From Rhodopseudomonas palustris (GTDB lineage: Bacteria > Pseudomonadota > Alphaproteobacteria > Rhizobiales > Xanthobacteraceae), in NCBI RefSeq assembly GCF_003226555.1, contig NZ_QKQS01000023.1, positions 206,858 through 270,857 on the forward strand: a stretch of 64,000 nucleotides of DNA, in the 5' to 3' direction. Shown here piece by piece: positions 17,690-27,892 of this stretch (its first letter is position 1; each line of letters opens with the position of its first letter). The position numbers were made by a program, and so were the translations under genes. The notes beneath the pieces are model-generated. The model was not told the origin of the DNA. It searched no databases and was given only the letters and a program-made list of their open reading frames with translations.

Positions 17690-17699
17690 CACGGCCTCC

Positions 17700-19163
17700 T
17701 CACGCCACTTGTGCCGAGCGTCCGAAGATCGCGCGCTGGCGATCATCGGCGGCGATGGCAGCATCGGCGCGCTGCTCCCAGGTCACCTCGTCCCACGGCG
17801 GGGCGCTACGCACCTGAACCCAGATCGGATTGGACAGCGATTTGTCGATCTGCCGGACCATCTCGACGATGCCGACATAGCCGCAATACGCATATGTGCG
17901 CTCCTGGTTGATATCCATCCAGGGCATCCGCGCCTTCAACGCAACGAACTGCGAGCGGCCACCCGACAGCATGATGTCGGCCTGCGCCTCTTTCAGCATC
18001 TTGTACATTTCGCGCGGGCGCAGATCGTCGATCTGGTGGACGTCCGGGCTCATCTCCTTGAGCCGCGCCTTGTCTTCCTTGGTCGACTTCTTGACGCTGG
18101 TGCCGACGATGGTCAGCCCGGCTTCCTGCAGCGCCGCCACCACCGACCAGGATTTCACGCCGCCGGTGATCAGCAGCACCTTCTTGCCTTCAAGGCGGGG
18201 CGTGTAGGCCTTGATCGCGGCCCAGGCCTTGGCTTCTTCGCGTGCGATCAGCGCTTCGACACGGTCCATTAGCTCGGCGTCGGCGCCACGCTGGATCAGC
18301 AGGCGGGCGATCTGACGCAGCGATTCGGAGGTGTCGCTGATGCCATAGAACGAGCCTTCGAAATACGGGATGCCGTAGCGCTCTTCCATCTTGCGCGCGA
18401 CGTTGATCATCGCGGTCGAGCACACCATCATGGCGACGCGGGCGCGGTGCGACTGCGCGACTTCGTGATAGCGCGCATCCCCCGACAGGCACGACAAGAT
18501 GCGGATGCCGAGCTCGTCGAGCAGCGGCTTCACCTGCCAGAGTTCGCCGGCGACGTTGTATTCGCCGATGATGTTGATGTCGTAGGGAGTGGTGAATTCC
18601 GGCTCCTGGGTGCCGATCACATAATCGAGCATCGCCTCGCCGGCGAGCTTGTTGCCGAGGTTCTTCGGGCCGACGAAACCGGGGGAGATGATCGGAATGC
18701 AGGGCTTGCCGAATTTCTCGGCCGCCACCTTGCAGACGGCGACGATGTCGTCGCCCATCATCGCCGGCACGCAGGTCTGATACACGAAAACCGCCGGCGG
18801 ATCGTACTTCTCGATGATTTCCTTGATCGACCGGAACAGCCGCTTCTCGCCGCCGAATATGACGTCGTTCTCACCCATGTCGGTGGTGAAGCCGGTGCGA
18901 TACAGCTTCGAGCCGGACGACTTGGTGCCGCGATTGTCCCAGGACGAGCCTTCGCAGGCGATCGGGCCGTGCACCAGATGCGCGACGTCGACGATCGGCT
19001 GCAGCGCGATCTTGGCGCCGTCGAAGGCGCAGCCGCCGGCTGCGCCCCCCGGCTGCAGCGGCTTGCTGCAGCCTTTCTTGCGTTGCTTGTCGGACTTGGC
19101 CTGATTGGCCGCACAACCAGGCTCGTTGAAGACGTCTTGAATCTTGTCTGCGAGTCTGGTCAT
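17700..19163 (-). CDS. nifE: NifE FeMo-cofactor scaffold alpha subunit
   Basis: The 487-residue protein is NifD-related. It carries an N-terminal Cys-rich stretch (PGCAAN, KGCSKP, GGCAFDG) and the cluster-binding [12 protein letters not shown] and [13 protein letters not shown] regions. [16 protein letters not shown] is typical of NifE. With NifN it receives NifB-co and exchanges Mo and homocitrate with NifH before cofactor transfer to apo-NifDK. It is separated from nifK by 39 bases within the same operon. Confidence 0.97.
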   Translation of the reverse strand: MTRLADKIQDVFNEPGCAANQAKSDKQRKKGCSKPLQPGGAAGGCAFDGAKIALQPIVDVAHLVHGPIACEGSSWDNRGTKSSGSKLYRTGFTTDMGENDVIFGGEKRLFRSIKEIIEKYDPPAVFVYQTCVPAMMGDDIVAVCKVAAEKFGKPCIPIISPGFVGPKNLGNKLAGEAMLDYVIGTQEPEFTTPYDINIIGEYNVAGELWQVKPLLDELGIRILSCLSGDARYHEVAQSHRARVAMMVCSTAMINVARKMEERYGIPYFEGSFYGISDTSESLRQIARLLIQRGADAELMDRVEALIAREEAKAWAAIKAYTPRLEGKKVLLITGGVKSWSVVAALQEAGLTIVGTSVKKSTKEDKARLKEMSPDVHQIDDLRPREMYKMLKEAQADIMLSGGRSQFVALKARMPWMDINQERTYAYCGYVGIVEMVRQIDKSLSNPIWVQVRSAPPWDEVTWEQRADAAIAADDRQRAIFGRSAQVA

Positions 19164-19202
19164 GCGGCGCTCCTGACAGTCAGGTGGTCCGAAGTTGCGG
19201 CA

Positions 19203-20762
19203 TCAGCGGATGATGTCGAAACTGATGTCGGTCTTGCCGGAGACGTTGGTCGACTTGTCCATTTCGTCGAAGATCTTGTCGAGGATCTTGACCAGGACGT
19301 TCATCGACCCCTGATAGCCCCACACCGGCGAGCGGTGGTGGTGGTGGCGGTCGAACACCGGGAAGCCGAGGCGGATCAGCGGAGTGCCGGTGTCGCGCTC
19401 GAGATACTTGCCGTAGGTGTTGCCGATCATGAAGTCGACCGGTTCGGTGAACAGCAGCGACCGCAGGTGCCACAGATCCTTGCCGGCGTAGACCTTGCAG
19501 CCGGCGCCGAACGGCGATGAGTCGAGCAGCGCCTGCACCTTGGCTTCCCAGGCCTTGTTGCCGTTGGTCGCCAGGATGTGGACCGGTTCGCCGCCGAGTT
19601 CCAGGATGAACTCCGCGAGGCCGTAGCACATGTCCGGATCGCCGTAGATCGCGAACCTCTTGCCGTGGATGTGGGCCGAGGAGTCGCCGATCGCGTCGAC
19701 CAGCCGGCCGCGCTCCTTGGTCAGCGCGTCCGGGATCGCCTTGCCGGTGATCCGCGACACCGCCTGCAGGAAGCGGTCGGTGCCGGCGATGCCGACCGGG
19801 TGGTTGAACGCGACCACCTCCTGGCCGTGATCGGCGATCGTCGCCAGGGTCTTTTCAGTGCAGAACTCCTGCATCGAGATCGTCGCCTTGGCGTGGATGG
19901 CGTTGGCGGCCTGCTCGAGCGTGGTGCCGCCGTCATACATCCGGAACTCGCCGTCGGTCGGGGTGTCCCAGACGTCGCTGTTGTCGCCGAAGATGGTGTA
20001 GTCGACACCCATCAGCTCGAAGATCCGCTTGATCTCGCGCAGGTTGCCGACGGTGTAGCCGTCGAACCCGCCGAAGAAGTTGATCGATTCGTTCGGCTGG
20101 CGCTCGAGCTTCGGCACGGTGCCGGACTTGCCGTCCCAGAAGTGCTCGACGATGCCCTTCATGGTGTTGTCGTAGCCGGTGATGTGGCTGCCGACGAACG
20201 CCGGGGTGTGGGCGTAGGTGACGTCGAAGTCGGTCGGGACCGAGCCCTTTTCCTTGGCGTTCTTGATGAACGCGTTGAGGTCGTCACCGATGACCTCGGC
20301 CATGCAGGTGGTCGAGACCGCGATCATCTTCGGTTGGTACAGCGCATAGGCGTTGGCCAGGCCGTCGATCATGTTGTTGAGACCACCGAACACCGCGGCG
20401 TCTTCGGTCATCGACGAGGAGACGCACGAGGTCGGCTCCTTGAAGTGGCGGGTGAAGTGGCTGCGATAATAGGCGACGCAGCCCTGCGAGCCGTGCACGA
20501 ACGGCAGCGTCTTCTCGAACCCGACCGCGGCGAACACCGCGCCGAGCGGCTGGCACGCCTTGGCCGGGTTGATGACGAGAGCTTCGCGGGCGAAGTTCTT
20601 GTCCTGATATTCCTTGGTCTTGGTCCAGTCCGCGACGCGCGCGACCTCGGCATCGCCAACATAGTTCTCGAAATTCTTCCGCTTGTTCTCCATCAACTCT
20701 TCGTATTGGGGTTCACGGAAGAGTTCGAAGTGATCGCGGATCTTCTCTGCGGTCTCGGTCAT
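19203..20762 (-). CDS. nifK: NifK nitrogenase MoFe protein beta subunit
   Basis: From the ATG at 20762 the protein is 519 residues, normal for NifK with an extended N-terminus. P-cluster cysteines are visible in [25 protein letters not shown] and [12 protein letters not shown], and a serine-rich [16 protein letters not shown] follows. With NifD it forms the alpha2-beta2 MoFe protein that reduces N2. The chosen start follows nifD by 73 bases; the longer frame has no evident ribosome-binding site. Confidence 0.98.
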   Translation of the reverse strand: MTETAEKIRDHFELFREPQYEELMENKRKNFENYVGDAEVARVADWTKTKEYQDKNFAREALVINPAKACQPLGAVFAAVGFEKTLPFVHGSQGCVAYYRSHFTRHFKEPTSCVSSSMTEDAAVFGGLNNMIDGLANAYALYQPKMIAVSTTCMAEVIGDDLNAFIKNAKEKGSVPTDFDVTYAHTPAFVGSHITGYDNTMKGIVEHFWDGKSGTVPKLERQPNESINFFGGFDGYTVGNLREIKRIFELMGVDYTIFGDNSDVWDTPTDGEFRMYDGGTTLEQAANAIHAKATISMQEFCTEKTLATIADHGQEVVAFNHPVGIAGTDRFLQAVSRITGKAIPDALTKERGRLVDAIGDSSAHIHGKRFAIYGDPDMCYGLAEFILELGGEPVHILATNGNKAWEAKVQALLDSSPFGAGCKVYAGKDLWHLRSLLFTEPVDFMIGNTYGKYLERDTGTPLIRLGFPVFDRHHHHRSPVWGYQGSMNVLVKILDKIFDEMDKSTNVSGKTDISFDIIR

Positions 20763-20835
20763 GATGGTGTCTTTCCCAAGAATTCGGTGATGCGGCGCTT
20801 CCGGCGGCATGCGCCGGAAGCCCGGATGTGAAGTT

Positions 20836-22299
20836 TCAGCTCCAAGGCGCCTTGGTCAGCTTCCAGACCGGGGCATTGATCGCGATGTCCATGTCGCGGG
20901 CGAAGATGCCGAACCCGTCGTAGCCGTGATACGGGCCCGAATAGTCCCACGAATGCATCTGGCGGAACGGAACGCCCATCTTCTGGAAGATGTACTTTTC
21001 CTTCACGCCGGACCCGACCAGATCCGGGCGCACCTTCTCGACGAACTTCTCGAATTCGTAGCCGGTTACGTCGTCGTAGATCAGGGTGCCGTCCTTCACG
21101 TAGTGGGTGGTGCGCTGATAGTCGTCGTTATGGGCGAATTCGTAGCCGGTGCCGACCACTTCCATGCCGAGATCTTCGTAGGCGCCGATGACGTGGCGCG
21201 GACGCAGACCGCCGACATAGAGCATCACCTTCTTGCCTTCGAGGCGCGGGCGATACTTGGCGATGACCGCTTCCATCCGCGGCTTGTACTTGGCGATGAC
21301 GCGCTCGGCGCCGTCCTTGATCTTGTCGTCGAACTTCGACGCGATCTCACGCAAGCTCGCTTCGATCTTGGACGGGCCGAAGAAGTTGTATTCCACCCAC
21401 GGAATCCCGAACTTCTCTTCCATGTGCCGCGTGATGTAGTTCATCGAGCGGTAGCAGTGCAGGATGTTCAGCTTCGCCTTCGGCGTGTTCTCCAGCTCGG
21501 CGATGGTGCCGTCGCCGGACCACTGCGCGATCACGCGGAGGCCCATTTCCTCGAGCAGGATGCGCGAGGCCCAGGCGTCGCCGCCGATGTTGTAGTCGCC
21601 GATGATCGCGACGTCGTAGGGGGTCGACTGGAAGCCGGCATTCTTCTCGCCGGCCTTGTCGAACACCCAGTCACGGATCACGTCGTTGGCGATGTGGTGG
21701 CCGAGTGACTGCGACACGCCGCGGAAGCCTTCGCAGCGCACCGGGATGATCGGCTTGCCGTCGTACTGCTTCGACTTGGCCTTGGAGACCGCCTCGATGT
21801 CGTCGCCGATCAGACCGATGGGGCATTCCGACTGCACCGAGATGCCCTTGGAGAGCGGGAACAGCTCCTGGATCTCGTCGATGATCTTGCCGAGCTTCTT
21901 GTCGCCGCCGAAAACGATGTCCTTCTCCTGGAAGTCGGAGGTGAACTGCATCGTGCCGAAGGTGTCGACGCCGGTGGTGCCCTTGTAATAGTTGCGGCGC
22001 GAGCCCCACGAATACTGGCCGCAGCCGACCGGGCCGTGGCTGATATGGACCATGTCCTTGATCGGACCCCACACCACGCCCTTCGAGCCGGCGTAGGCGC
22101 AACCGCGGATCGTCATCACGCCCGGGATCGACTTGATGTTGGACTTGACCGAGCACTCCGCCTTTTCGGCGTCGTACGTATTGAGGTGCTTGGCGCGACG
22201 CTTGGCCGACTTGTCCGGATAGGCCTCCAGGACTTCGCCGATCAGCTTCTTGTTACGTTCCTTGATGTCCGCGGGGGATTCTGCGACTGCGGTGCTCAT
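20836..22299 (-). CDS. nifD: NifD nitrogenase MoFe protein alpha subunit
   Basis: The 487-residue protein carries the P-cluster ligands in [23 protein letters not shown] and [11 protein letters not shown]. The FeMo-cofactor ligands are the cysteine in [11 protein letters not shown] and the histidine in [15 protein letters not shown]. The substrate-gating valine/glutamine/histidine regions look conventional, so this is a Mo-type enzyme, not VnfD or AnfD. It lies between nifH (71 bases) and nifK. Confidence 0.98.
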   Translation of the reverse strand: MSTAVAESPADIKERNKKLIGEVLEAYPDKSAKRRAKHLNTYDAEKAECSVKSNIKSIPGVMTIRGCAYAGSKGVVWGPIKDMVHISHGPVGCGQYSWGSRRNYYKGTTGVDTFGTMQFTSDFQEKDIVFGGDKKLGKIIDEIQELFPLSKGISVQSECPIGLIGDDIEAVSKAKSKQYDGKPIIPVRCEGFRGVSQSLGHHIANDVIRDWVFDKAGEKNAGFQSTPYDVAIIGDYNIGGDAWASRILLEEMGLRVIAQWSGDGTIAELENTPKAKLNILHCYRSMNYITRHMEEKFGIPWVEYNFFGPSKIEASLREIASKFDDKIKDGAERVIAKYKPRMEAVIAKYRPRLEGKKVMLYVGGLRPRHVIGAYEDLGMEVVGTGYEFAHNDDYQRTTHYVKDGTLIYDDVTGYEFEKFVEKVRPDLVGSGVKEKYIFQKMGVPFRQMHSWDYSGPYHGYDGFGIFARDMDIAINAPVWKLTKAPWS

Positions 22300-22370
22300 C
22301 GTTGTTCCTCGTATCTGGGGCCGCCGGGATGGCGGCCGGTCGCGCTTGGCGACCGGCCTGGCTGATGCGA

Positions 22371-23321
<951 letters not shown>

Positions 23322-23418
23322 TCATTTCGTTCAGAACCGTCGCACGGCTCAGATGCGGACGTTGCCCTTCGCAGTGATTGCTCGGCCAACCATCCCTCGC
23401 CTTGCTGATCCCTGTTTT

Positions 23419-23433
23419 GCAACGAGCGTGCCA
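23419..23433 (-). promoter_or_regulatory. Sigma-54 promoter of nifHDK
   Basis: The minus strand reads TGGCAC-N5-TTGC, a perfect -24/-12 element. It lies about 150 bases upstream of nifH, giving a leader of roughly 140 nucleotides. A NifA site lies 121 bases upstream of the -24 box. Confidence 0.9.
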
Positions 23434-23553
23434 AGCCTCGCCGGAGACGAAAAATCGAGTGATTTCGAGGAGATGTAGAATTTCCGAGGAGAATGTACGT
23501 AGATGTTTAGAATCCGACATCGCCCCCGAGCGGACGACATCCCAGGGTGCGGC

Positions 23554-23569
23554 TGTTAGAAACGAAACA
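23554..23569. promoter_or_regulatory. NifA upstream activator site for nifH
   Basis: A TGT-N10-ACA sits 121 bases upstream of the -24 box of nifH, in an otherwise non-coding stretch. Confidence 0.75.
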
Positions 23570-23630
23570 AACTGATACCGGCCGGAGGAGCTAAGCGAGA
23601 CTCTGTCGCAACTCGAGACCGCCCTCACTG

Positions 23631-23700
23631 CGTCATTGCGAACGAAGTGAAGCAAATCTAGCGCCGGTGCATGGAAGTGGATTGCTTCGCTCGTAATGAG
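23631..23700. repeat. Interspersed palindromic repeat (CGTCATTGCGA family)
   Basis: The ends CGTCATTGCGAACGAAG and CTTCGCTCGTAATGAG are imperfect inverted copies, with GAAGCAAATC and GGATTGCTTC inside forming the stem. This is another dispersed Rhizobiales palindrome, here just upstream of the nifH control region. Confidence 0.7.
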
Positions 23701-23728
23701 TGGAAAACACTGAGGCGGGTACGGCCCG

Positions 23729-23917
23729 ACCTCTCCCCGCGCGCGGGGAGAGGTCGATCCGGCAAAGCGCAGCGAAGCCGGATCGGGTGAGGGGGCGCCT
23801 GCGCGAGTCTGAGCGTTTGTGAGAGTTGTTGATGAGGACGAGGGTGATAATCGGCGCTCTGCGGCGCGGAAGCGCCCCCTCATCCCACCCTTCTCCCCGC
23901 ACGCGGGTAGAAGGAGC
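23729..23917. repeat. Composite inverted repeat upstream of nifH (copy 2)
   Basis: This 189-base element is closely similar to 13859-14037. It has ACCTCTCCCCGC, GATCCGGC...GCCGGATCGGG, GAGGGGGCGC, then inverted GCGCCCCCTCATCCCACCC and a terminal CTCCCCGC hairpin. It lies downstream of the SIR2-like gene and probably terminates the fdxN-nifB operon. The remainder of the 23268-23993 gap holds the nifH promoter, the NifA site and the repeat at 23631. No gene was seen. Confidence 0.75.
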
Positions 23918-23993
23918 AGGCTATGTCTGCGGCAAACACTCAGCCTCACAGCCGAGTTGAAAGGCCGCAAGAGCCGGACCGTGAAAGGAAGAC

Positions 23994-24896
23994 CTACGCC
24001 GTCAGCGCCTGTCCCTGTAGCGCATCGGCCAGTTCGGCGACGAACTTCGCCAGCGGCCAGTCGATCCGGGTGATGGCCTGTTCGTCGAGGAAACGCTGCT
24101 CGTTGCGGGTCGGCGTGTCCGGCAACACTGCCCAATGCCGGTCCGACGATCGCTTCATCACTTGGCGGGCGAACACACGCTCGAGCTGGGTGTCGAACCG
24201 GCAGCCGAGGAACAGAAAATGCCTGTCCTTGCGCAACTCCTGCACCTTCAGCGGAATCGGCGTTTGAATGTCGATCTCGGTCAGGACTTCGACATAGTCG
24301 CTGTCGGACACCAGGAAGTTGGCGGCCGGCGCCACCGAGCCGATCGGCTGATACAGCAGGGTGGTCCAATCCAGCGCTTCATCGGGCATCGGCGCATACA
24401 GCGGCATGTCGCCCTCGGCAACGATGCCGGGAGCGGATTCGGCGATCTCGCTGCCGTCCGGCCGATAGTAATTCACCCAGTGACCGTGATGTTCGCTCTG
24501 GCTGACGCCCTGCGCCATGCCCCAGTTCTGGCGTCCGGCCAACGCCTTCTGCGGCAGGTCGTCGTACCAGGCATGAACCAGCAGCGGCAACTCGGGCAAC
24601 GACGCCAGCATCCGATGCAGCTCGTTCGGCTGCGGTGATGCCCGGAACGCCTCGGCCATCATCGTGGTCAGCGTCTTACGGTGCTTGAAGTTCTCGATGT
24701 ACTGCGCGGTGCCGGTGAGATTGGTGCGGACCTTGTGTGGCACCGTGGTCTTCGCCGTCAGCCGCGCCACCAGCTCGGCCGGCGAGGTCGGCACGCTGCT
24801 GGATTCGCCGAGCGCCACGCCGCCGGCGCCGAGATAGGGGATCACCTGCCCGCGTAACAAGCCTGCGGCGATGTCGTCGAGTGCTCGTGCCGGCAT
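23994..24896 (-). CDS. SIR2-like domain protein in the nifB operon
   Basis: The 300-residue protein has an N-terminal PYLGAGGVAL, the NAD-binding GAG motif of the SIR2 superfamily. A later block, FLFLGCRFDTQLERVFARQV, resembles the C-terminal Rossmann portion of SIR2-like NADases and deacylases (SIR2_2 type). No zinc-binding CxxC pair of classical sirtuins was seen. It is the last gene of the fdxN-nifB-nifZ-nifT operon, 15 bases after the previous gene, so it should be expressed with nitrogenase. It might deacylate or ADP-ribosylate nitrogenase components or bind NAD as a sensor. Which of these applies is unknown. Confidence 0.7.
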   Translation of the reverse strand: MPARALDDIAAGLLRGQVIPYLGAGGVALGESSSVPTSPAELVARLTAKTTVPHKVRTNLTGTAQYIENFKHRKTLTTMMAEAFRASPQPNELHRMLASLPELPLLVHAWYDDLPQKALAGRQNWGMAQGVSQSEHHGHWVNYYRPDGSEIAESAPGIVAEGDMPLYAPMPDEALDWTTLLYQPIGSVAPAANFLVSDSDYVEVLTEIDIQTPIPLKVQELRKDRHFLFLGCRFDTQLERVFARQVMKRSSDRHWAVLPDTPTRNEQRFLDEQAITRIDWPLAKFVAELADALQGQALTA

Positions 24897-24911
24897 GATC
24901 CTACTCCCCTG

Positions 24912-25190
24912 TCAGATCGCTCTTGCAGACTTGTGATGCACTACCACCAGTCCGGTGGCGCGCGCCGCGTCGGTGGTGATGGTCCAGCAGTGGTTCGATC
25001 CGTCGACCAGATAGACGCTGAATCGCGGATAGTCGCGGAACGGCTGCTCCGCATAGATGTCGGACGCGTCGCATTGGGTCAGCGACAGGCCGGGAAGCTC
25101 CTGCCGCACCGTCTTCAGCGCGCCAGCCTCGGCCGCGTCGCCTCCGAGCAACGCGTCGAGCCGGGCGATATCGTCGGGCGACAGCGCCAT
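24912..25190 (-). CDS. Small nif-operon protein of unknown function
   Basis: The 92-residue product starts MALSPDDIARLDALLGG and has a central LTQCDASDIYAEQPFRDYPRFSVYLVDGSNHCWTI region. Similar short proteins occur next to nifT in other diazotrophs; the family may be DUF6129, but I am not certain. The start at 25190 comes directly after the nifT stop. One conserved-looking cysteine and a histidine-rich end (VVHHKSARAI) are visible. Function unknown. Confidence 0.7.
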   Translation of the reverse strand: MALSPDDIARLDALLGGDAAEAGALKTVRQELPGLSLTQCDASDIYAEQPFRDYPRFSVYLVDGSNHCWTITTDAARATGLVVVHHKSARAI

Positions 25191-25192
25191 GG

Positions 25193-25393
25193 TCAGAGCT
25201 TGCGAGCTTCGACGGTGATCGGCAGCGGCGTATCGGCCGCCATCACCGGCAGTTCGAGCTTCCAGCCGTTGGCGAGTGTGACCTTGCCGCCCCACAACGC
25301 CGGGTTCTCCATCTCGACGATCGGCTCTTCGAGGTCCTTCTTGGCGACGTAGGCGGAGTGGCCGGTCGCGGTCTTGCGGATCATCACTTTCAT
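25193..25393 (-). CDS. nifT: NifT/FixU
   Basis: The 66-residue protein matches NifT/FixU in length and sequence: MKVMIRK start, YVAKKDLEEPIV, a central NPALWGGKVTLANGW and a short basic end. Its role is unclear. Mutants in other species have mild or no phenotype. It lies between nifZ and the small unknown gene with minimal spacing. Confidence 0.93.
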   Translation of the reverse strand: MKVMIRKTATGHSAYVAKKDLEEPIVEMENPALWGGKVTLANGWKLELPVMAADTPLPITVEARKL

Positions 25394-25430
25394 CGAGGGT
25401 GGTCCTTTGCTTGGCCGCCGCGGCGACGGG

Positions 25431-25667
25431 TCAGAGTGCGGTGATTTCGTCTTCGAGGCAGCCGATCACCCGGTGTTCGGCGAATTCGACCAGATAGACC
25501 GGCCGATTGGTCTCCGTGTGCAGGCCGATCCGGATGATCTCGCCGGGATCGCCGCTCTTTACCAGCAGCGCGTCCTCCGGCTGATCCGGAAAGGTGCCAT
25601 CGTTGAACAGATCGATCTCGGCGCGGACGCGCTGGCCCCATTGGTATCGCGGCTCCGGCGTCATCAC
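25431..25667 (-). CDS. nifZ: NifZ, copy 1 (short)
   Basis: The 78-residue protein has the NifZ core: RYQWGQRVRAEIDLFNDGTFP, followed by LLVKSGDPGEIIRIG and YLVEF. NifZ acts with NifH to form the second P-cluster of NifDK. The start overlaps the end of the longer nifZ copy by four bases (ATGA type). The two copies share the GQ-VRA-I-NDGTFP block and look like an ancient duplication. Confidence 0.92.
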   Translation of the reverse strand: MMTPEPRYQWGQRVRAEIDLFNDGTFPDQPEDALLVKSGDPGEIIRIGLHTETNRPVYLVEFAEHRVIGCLEDEITAL

Positions 25668-25963
25668 ACCGCCTCCTGGGTTTCGGCCTGAAAGGCTTCG
25701 ACCGCGACCAGCTCGCGGCGCTTCATGCCGACGATGCGGCCCTGCGCGACGAAGTCGACGCCGTAGATGTAGAACTGCTGCAGGAAGGTGCCGATCGAGA
25801 CGACGTAGCCCTCGTCGCCCTTCTTCACCAGCACCTCGCCGATCTCCTTGCCCGGAAAGGTGCCGTCGTTGCGGATGTTGATCTTCGCCCGCACCTTCTG
25901 GCCGTATTCGAACTCCGGCGGGCCGTCGAGCTCGACGATGTCGCTGTCACGCGCGATGTTCAT
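25664..25963 (-). CDS. nifZ: NifZ, copy 2 (longer)
   Basis: The 99-residue protein has the NifZ block FEYGQKVRAKINIRNDGTFPGKEIG, then VLVKKGDEGYVVSIG and YIYGVDF. It is longer than the adjacent copy at the N-terminus and has an extra C-terminal segment ending in QAETQEAV. The start overlaps the preceding LRV gene by four bases. Retention of two tandem copies suggests divided roles in MoFe maturation, but this is inference. Confidence 0.92.
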   Translation of the reverse strand: MNIARDSDIVELDGPPEFEYGQKVRAKINIRNDGTFPGKEIGEVLVKKGDEGYVVSIGTFLQQFYIYGVDFVAQGRIVGMKRRELVAVEAFQAETQEAV

Positions 25964-26745
25964 GGCGAGGGCTCCGTTGCGGGTTTGAGCTGGGCAGGTT
26001 CGGTGAAGCCGCTGCGGCTGCGCGCAAGCTCGCGCACCAGCGGATCGGGATCGTCGAGCAGCGGCGCCAGTTCATAGGCGTCGACCCGGCTGGCGACTTC
26101 GTAGCGAACCCGCCAATCGGCATCGCCGAGCATCGCCAGCAGCCGGCCCGGCGTCATCCGCCTGGCGGCTTCGAGACGGACCTCGCCGTCTTTGTCCATC
26201 GCGATCTGGGCCAGCCATTCCGTGCCGATCCGCCGCGCCACTTCGCGGCGCACGCCGGGATCGGGATCGAGCACCAGGAGCGGCAGCAGGCCGGGCGAGG
26301 CGCGCCGGGCGACGATCTGGCGGACGTAGTAGTCCTCGTCGCTCGCCATCGGGCGCAGGTCGTCGTCACTCAGCACCGAGGCGACGCGGATCCGAACCTC
26401 GCGATGCGGGTCGCTGCGCAGGCCGAGCAGGTAACGCTTCGGCAACCGCCGCGCTGCGCTCCATCGCACCGTCTCGTCCGGATCCTGCAGCAGCTTCGGC
26501 AGCAGAAACACGGTGGCATAGCCGGCCGCGACCGCACGCGTCTCGAAATACGGATGGTCGAGATAGGAATCGGCGAGCGCGCGGTTCTGCTGGAAGAACC
26601 GTTCCAGCCGCCGCGCATAGCGGTCCTGGACGCAAGCCTTCTTCAACTCGCACAGCCCGGCGGACAGCAACTCGCGATGCGGGCACGACGCGCAATCGAC
26701 CTCGTTGCCCTGCCAATCGCGGGCTTCGTCGATGTCAGTCGTCAT
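25960..26745 (-). CDS. 4Fe-4S leucine-rich-repeat-variant (LRV) protein
   Basis: The 261-residue protein has an N-terminal cysteine cluster at 18, 21, 32 and 38 (CASC...LCELKKAC). It is followed by about eight tandem helical repeats of roughly 24 residues with DPDP, VRxxVARR and LxxLLxDxD patterns. This matches the LRV protein of Azotobacter vinelandii, a 4Fe-4S protein with alternating alpha and 3-10 helices encoded beside nif genes. Its partner is unknown. It overlaps the TPR gene by 11 bases and the longer nifZ by four, so translation is coupled. Confidence 0.85.
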   Translation of the reverse strand: MTTDIDEARDWQGNEVDCASCPHRELLSAGLCELKKACVQDRYARRLERFFQQNRALADSYLDHPYFETRAVAAGYATVFLLPKLLQDPDETVRWSAARRLPKRYLLGLRSDPHREVRIRVASVLSDDDLRPMASDEDYYVRQIVARRASPGLLPLLVLDPDPGVRREVARRIGTEWLAQIAMDKDGEVRLEAARRMTPGRLLAMLGDADWRVRYEVASRVDAYELAPLLDDPDPLVRELARSRSGFTEPAQLKPATEPSP

Positions 26746-27274
26746 CGTCCTGCCCTATCCGCCGCCACACGTCGAGCAGCACGGCGGCGCCGACCTTGTC
26801 GGTCGGATCGAGTTCGAGCAGCTTTTCGACCGCCGCGTGACCTTCGTCGAGCTGGCCGAGCCGCATCTGCAGATACGCGTAGGCCTTCAGCGCGAACAGG
26901 TAGAACCGCGGCAGCACAGCCGAATAGCTGGAGAACTCGGCATCGCCGCGCCGTACCTTGCGCCAGTCGGTGGCGAGGCCGTTGTCGCGCGCCGCCTTGC
27001 ACAGACAGGCCTGCGCCACTTCCAGCGCTTCGCCGAGGCGGCCTTTGTAGAAGTAGAACCGGTACAGCCCGATCAGCACCGCGGCATGGTCGGGCGCCAG
27101 CAGATGCGCCTCGCGCAGATGTTGCTCGGCCAGCGCCTCGCTCTGATAGTCCCGGCCTGCGAGTTCGAGATGCCGATGCGCCTCGATCGGCAGGCCGGCG
27201 CCGAGCAGCGCTCCGGCCAGTAGCGATTGTTCGGGGCCGGACATCGTCAATTCGCTGTGCATCAGGTCGGGCAT
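26735..27274 (-). CDS. TPR-like protein in the nifB operon
   Basis: The 179-residue protein shows tetratricopeptide-like helical repeats, for example EQHLREAHLLAPDHAAVLIGLYRFYFYKGRLGEAL with its D/H-A and KG-L-EAL pattern, and a second near the C-terminus (YLQMRLGQLDEGHAAVEKLLELDP). It ends with an acidic run. Such proteins are usually scaffolds. It lies between the IscA-like and LRV genes with 3-base spacing and an 11-base overlap. A role in nitrogenase assembly is inferred only from context. Confidence 0.78.
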   Translation of the reverse strand: MPDLMHSELTMSGPEQSLLAGALLGAGLPIEAHRHLELAGRDYQSEALAEQHLREAHLLAPDHAAVLIGLYRFYFYKGRLGEALEVAQACLCKAARDNGLATDWRKVRRGDAEFSSYSAVLPRFYLFALKAYAYLQMRLGQLDEGHAAVEKLLELDPTDKVGAAVLLDVWRRIGQDDDD

Positions 27275-27277
27275 GGC

Positions 27278-27634
27278 TCACAGCTCCCGCAGCTGGTGCA
27301 GACCGGCGGACGGCTTGGGTCCGTTATCGCTGGCGCACTGGCAATTCGATCCCTTGGGGTCGTGGAACAGGAATCCGCTCGAGGTCGGCGTCTCCATGAA
27401 ATCGATCACCACGCCTTCGAGCAGCTTCAGGCTCTGCTCCGGCACGAACAGCTTGTAGTCGCCGCGCTCGACCACCGCGTCGCCGGTGTGCGGCGCGCCT
27501 ACAATATCGAACTGCGCCGACAGGCCGGAACAGCCGCCGGCGCTGACCACCAGACGGAAGCCACCGGTGCCGCCGCTGAACCGCAGCATGCGGCGAATGA
27601 ACTTTTCGGCCGAGGGGGTGAAGCTCATGTCCAT
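27278..27634 (-). CDS. IscA/HesB-like A-type carrier (nifB-linked)
   Basis: The 118-residue A-type carrier has a conserved cysteine in SAGGCSGLSAQFD and a C-terminal NCQCAS pair, giving the three-cysteine set. It diverges from the copy next to nifU. It has a longer tail rich in Pro/Gly after the CxC. Family members carry Fe or Fe-S; nif-linked forms help load NifB or related radical SAM proteins. It lies 10 bases after the second FdxN gene. Confidence 0.88.
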   Translation of the reverse strand: MDMSFTPSAEKFIRRMLRFSGGTGGFRLVVSAGGCSGLSAQFDIVGAPHTGDAVVERGDYKLFVPEQSLKLLEGVVIDFMETPTSSGFLFHDPKGSNCQCASDNGPKPSAGLHQLREL

Positions 27635-27644
27635 CGGATTCGCC

Positions 27645-27866
27645 TCATGCAGCCTGATAGCGCGGGACGGAGTTGTCGATCACGCAGGTGCCGTCGACCG
27701 GGCACACCGCGACGCATTGCGGTTCATCGAAGTGGCCGATGCACTCCGAGCATTTCGATGGGTCTATCCCGAAGGTGCCGGCCTTTTCGAAGATCGCCGC
27801 GTTCGGGCACTGCGGCTCGCAAGCCGAGCAGCCGGTGCATTGCGAGGCGACGATCTTGTAGGCCAT
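27645..27866 (-). CDS. fdxN: 2[4Fe-4S] ferredoxin FdxN-like (downstream of nifB)
   Basis: From the ATG at 27866 the protein has 73 residues and two clusters: [16 protein letters not shown], and [18 protein letters not shown] with an insert between its second and third cysteines, as in FdxN/Alv-type ferredoxins. It resembles the 64-residue ferredoxin upstream of nifB from the first residues on (MAYKIV). It is 26 bases after nifB and may give NifB or nitrogenase electrons. Confidence 0.92.
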   Translation of the reverse strand: MAYKIVASQCTGCSACEPQCPNAAIFEKAGTFGIDPSKCSECIGHFDEPQCVAVCPVDGTCVIDNSVPRYQAA

Positions 27867-27892
27867 GGCCGTTCCCCTTCGCTGCGCTCGCT

